Part shown: positions 13,910-15,871 of the stretch, piece after piece
How the letters are laid out: each line of letters opens with the position of its first letter
Position numbering within the stretch: position 1 is the first letter of the stretch
Assembly (NCBI GenBank): GCA_946480125.1
Contig: CAMLIY010000048.1
Location: 1-15,871 of the forward strand
Direction: 5' to 3'
DNA: 15,871 nt
DNA from: an uncultured Asticcacaulis sp.
Lineage (GTDB): Bacteria; Pseudomonadota; Alphaproteobacteria; Caulobacterales; Caulobacteraceae
Made by a program: the position numbers and the translations under genes
Notes under the pieces: generated by a model
The model's input: the letters and a program-made list of their open reading frames with translations, nothing else
What the model was told of the DNA's origin: nothing
Database searches by the model: none

Positions 13910-14623
13910 TTACGCCGCGTCGAGCAGCACGACTTCGGCGTCTTCTAATGCCCGGATTTCGAGTGTGGCCTCGTCCTTGATGGCCGCGCCGTCGCGTTCA
14001 TCGAGTTCAACGCCGTTGACGCTGACCTTACCGCGAGCGACCACCAGATAGAGGTGGCGCGTCTGGCCATCGGGCGCGTCGACCGGCGTATAATGTTCCG
14101 CCTGATCCTTCAGCAGGGTGGCGCCGAGCAGTCGGGCCGGACTGCGGATCAGCAGGGCGTCTTCGTCCCCCTTGAAACCGGAAGCCAGCGTCACGAATTT
14201 GCCGGCGCGATCATCCTTGGGGAAGGGGCGGGCGCCCCAGGCGGGGGGCTCGCCGCGCACACTGGGCTCAACCCAGATCTGAAAAATCTTGGTGGTGTCG
14301 CTTTCGAGATTATATTCCGAATGGCGGATACCGGTCCCGGCCGACATGACCTGGACATCGCCGGCTTCGGTGCGGCCCTTATTTCCGAGCGAATCCTGGT
14401 GGGTAATAGCGCCTTCGCGGACATAGGTAATGATTTCCATATTGTCGTGCGGATGCGGCGGGAAGCCGGTCTGGGCCTTGATTTCATCATCATTCCAGAC
14501 GCGCAAACTGCCCCAGCCCATCTTGGCCGGATCGTAGTATGAAGCGAACGAAAAGTGATGTTTGGCGTTCAGCCAGCCGTGATTGGCGCCGCCGAGTGTA
14601 TTGTAAGGTCTTTTGTCGATCAT
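13910..14623 (-). CDS. Pirin family protein
   Basis: The 237-residue protein is a bicupin of the pirin family; bacterial members include the quercetin 2,3-dioxygenase YhhW. The N-terminal cupin has the metal ligands: two histidines in the HPHDNMEI motif, then the HSE pair in GIRHSEYN that provides His and Glu. The C-terminal cupin (about 150-235) lacks such ligands, as usual. Substrate is unknown for most pirins, so quercetinase activity should not be assumed. The frame continues to 14677, but ATG 14623 is chosen: the conserved part begins IDKRPYNTLGG and AGGGAGA lies about 9 bases upstream. A promoter-like element sits upstream and a hairpin terminator downstream, so it is probably a single-gene unit. 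Confidence 0.92.
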   Translation of the reverse strand: MIDKRPYNTLGGANHGWLNAKHHFSFASYYDPAKMGWGSLRVWNDDEIKAQTGFPPHPHDNMEIITYVREGAITHQDSLGNKGRTEAGDVQVMSAGTGIRHSEYNLESDTTKIFQIWVEPSVRGEPPAWGARPFPKDDRAGKFVTLASGFKGDEDALLIRSPARLLGATLLKDQAEHYTPVDAPDGQTRHLYLVVARGKVSVNGVELDERDGAAIKDEATLEIRALEDAEVVLLDAA

Positions 14624-14655
14624 GAAAAACTCTCCCTCTTTGAGTTGTGACCCGG

Positions 14656-14683
14656 TATATAAGTGTAACTCAAACAATTACAA
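14656..14683 (-). promoter_or_regulatory. Putative pirin promoter with overlapping dyad
   Basis: On the minus strand TTGTAA (14683-14678), a 16-base spacer and TATATA (14661-14656) resemble a promoter, placing a start about 26 bases before the pirin ATG. A TGTAA-N9-TTACA dyad (14664-14682) overlies it, the spacing often seen for LysR-type sites, but no LysR gene is in the window. Confidence 0.45.
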
Positions 14684-14711
14684 TAGACGTGTGGCCCAGT
14701 CATACACGCAC

Positions 14712-14741
14712 AAAAAAGCCGGAAGCACCAGCTTCCGGCTT
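14712..14741 (-). terminator. Intrinsic terminator of the EF-hand gene
   Basis: On the minus strand AAGCCGGAAGC pairs perfectly with GCTTCCGGCTT around TGGT, followed by a T-run (A residues 14712-14717 on the plus strand). It lies 24 bases after the EF-hand stop codon and also has partial symmetry, so weak rightward activity is possible. Confidence 0.93.
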
Positions 14742-14764
14742 AAGGGGCGATCCTGTGATCGGGA

Positions 14765-15064
14765 TTATTGCTGGGGGCGGTGCATGGTGGCGAAGAAGGC
14801 GGATAATTCGGCCGCGGTCAGCTTGCCGTCATGATCGGTATCTATGGTATCGAAGCGTTGCGCCATGCGCGGACTGGCGGCGGCTTCGGCCTTGCTGATA
14901 GTGCCGTCCTTGTCAGTATCCAGACGTGTGATGACGTCTTCAGCCTTGGGCGGGCCACGATGTTCGCCGCCGGTTTGGGCCGGTGGCGGTGTGTCCTGGG
15001 CGGAAGCGGCAGTGGCGGCCATCAACAGGCCAAGCGCCAGCGGGAGCAGAGATTTTTTCAACAT
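14765..15064 (-). CDS. Secreted EF-hand calcium-binding protein
   Basis: The 99-residue product has an N-terminal signal peptide (cleavage probable after ASA, residue 22) and a short Pro/Gly-rich linker, then two canonical EF-hand loops: D49-E60 (DTDKDGTISKAE) and D75-E86 (DTDHDGKLTAAE). The Asp at 1, 3 and 5, Gly at 6 and Glu at 12 are present in both, so each should bind calcium. Most likely it is a periplasmic or secreted calcium-binding protein of unknown partner. The ATG at 15064 has AGGAAGG about six bases upstream. It follows aroC on the same strand by 98 bases with no terminator seen, so read-through is possible, but a functional link to chorismate synthase is not suggested. Confidence 0.88.
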   Translation of the reverse strand: MLKKSLLPLALGLLMAATAASAQDTPPPAQTGGEHRGPPKAEDVITRLDTDKDGTISKAEAAASPRMAQRFDTIDTDHDGKLTAAELSAFFATMHRPQQ

Positions 15065-15162
15065 GAGAACCTTCCTGATTGGCTACTGAGCGTAGCTTTG
15101 AACGCCAGGGTGCCGGATCAAACGGCCGGTTTTGAGGCGGTCGTATGTCAGGCTTGCAAAAA

Positions 15163-15871
15163 TTAGCCGATCCGGTGAGGGCCGCCGCCCGTCTGCCCGC
15201 GATGGCGCAGGAAGGCATCAAGCAGCACGCACGACATCATGGCTTCGGCCACCGGCACGGCACGGATGCCGACGCAGGGATCATGGCGGCCCTTGGTCAG
15301 CAGGTCGACTTCATTGCCTTTAATGTCGATGCTCTCGCGCTTGTTGAGGATCGAAGAGGTTGGCTTCAGCGCCATGCGCGCCACGACCGTTTGCCCGGTC
15401 GAGATGCCGCCCAGTATGCCGCCGGCATGGTTGGATTTGAACTCCGGGCCATCGGAGCCCATGCGCATTTCGTCGGCATTGTCCTCACCGGAAAGTTCGG
15501 CCGCGCCAAAGCCTTCACCGATCTCGACGCCCTTGCACGCATTGATGCTCATGAGCGCGGAGGCCAGCTCGGAATCAAGCTTGCCATAGATCGGGGCGCC
15601 CCAGCCAGCGGGGATGCCTTCGGCCTGAACCTCGACCACGGCGCCGATGGAGGAGCCGGCCTTGCGAATATCGTCGAGATAGGTTTCCCATAATGTGACT
15701 GACGCGGGATCAGGGCAGAAGAAGGCATTGTTCCCGACCTCATCCCAGTCCCAGTTACCTGGCGCCGCCTTGTGTGTGCCCAGCTGTACCAGGGCGCCGC
15801 GCACCTTGACCTCTTCGCCGATCAGGACTTTCAGCACTTTGAGCGCCACGGCGCCGGCGGCCACGCGGGCA
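15163..15871 (-). CDS. aroC: Chorismate synthase, 3' part
   Basis: This is the C-terminal 235 or so residues of AroC, which makes chorismate from 5-enolpyruvylshikimate 3-phosphate using reduced FMN as a catalytic cofactor (last step of the shikimate path). The frame is open to the window edge, beginning inside the conserved ASRVAAGA block ([13 protein letters not shown]), so the start lies beyond base 15871. Further family marks are [29 protein letters not shown] and the [17 protein letters not shown] signature near the C terminus. The last residues ([12 protein letters not shown]) lie next to a TAA stop. No frameshift is seen. The leftward neighbour is the EF-hand gene. Confidence 0.97.
   Translation of the reverse strand, partial: ARVAAGAVALKVLKVLIGEEVKVRGALVQLGTHKAAPGNWDWDEVGNNAFFCPDPASVTLWETYLDDIRKAGSSIGAVVEVQAEGIPAGWGAPIYGKLDSELASALMSINACKGVEIGEGFGAAELSGEDNADEMRMGSDGPEFKSNHAGGILGGISTGQTVVARMALKPTSSILNKRESIDIKGNEVDLLTKGRHDPCVGIRAVPVAEAMMSCVLLDAFLRHRGQTGGGPHRIG

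Noticed and set aside
15065..15162. A promoter between aroC and the EF-hand gene
   Set aside because: No -35/-10 pair with acceptable spacing was found on the minus strand; read-through from aroC is equally possible.

Overview
The window looks like chromosome of an alphaproteobacterium in or near the Caulobacteraceae, possibly Asticcacaulis-like. This is inference from gene content, since no search was run. The main clues are a class I lysyl-tRNA synthetase, a GEDEF/EAL protein resembling Caulobacter PdeA next to a YqgE/AlgH gene, a cox3-SURF1 pair beside an M16 peptidase, and moderately high GC codon usage. Coding density is high: no gene-free stretch exceeds 300 bases. I saw no tRNA, rRNA, insertion sequence, prophage structural gene or CRISPR array.

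Layout. At 1-1435 (+) are the 3' part of cox3 and a SURF1 gene, both for cytochrome oxidase biogenesis, with a terminator between them and another over the SURF1 stop codon. At 1567-4634 (+) are an M16 zinc protease and a c-di-GMP phosphodiesterase. At 4631-5284 (-) is yqgE, convergent with the phosphodiesterase and sharing a TTAA stop. At 5448-5930 (+) is a Prx5-type peroxiredoxin, followed by a bidirectional terminator. At 6034-8295 (-) a MerR regulator and a DmdC-type acyl-CoA dehydrogenase form a likely operon with a 20-bp palindrome at its promoter. At 8500-10167 (+) is lysK. At 10212-11805 (-) are an S24/LexA-like self-cleaving regulator and two uncharacterised genes (five-helix membrane protein, small helical protein) in AT-rich surroundings. 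At 12012-13384 (+) are queC and queE of queuosine/7-deazaguanine synthesis, coupled by a one-base overlap. At 13388-15871 (-) are a COG3650-like lipoprotein, a pirin, a secreted EF-hand protein and the 3' part of aroC.

Most genes are housekeeping or conserved. The parts that deserve a second look are regulatory: the MerR palindrome, the S24-regulator dyad, an 11-bp inverted repeat bracketing the putative queC promoter, and a hairpin between pirin and the lipoprotein gene that is both a candidate terminator and the carrier of the next gene's Shine-Dalgarno. The nearest thing to an undescribed system is the unknown membrane/helical protein pair beside the S24 regulator; nothing in the window proves what it does.
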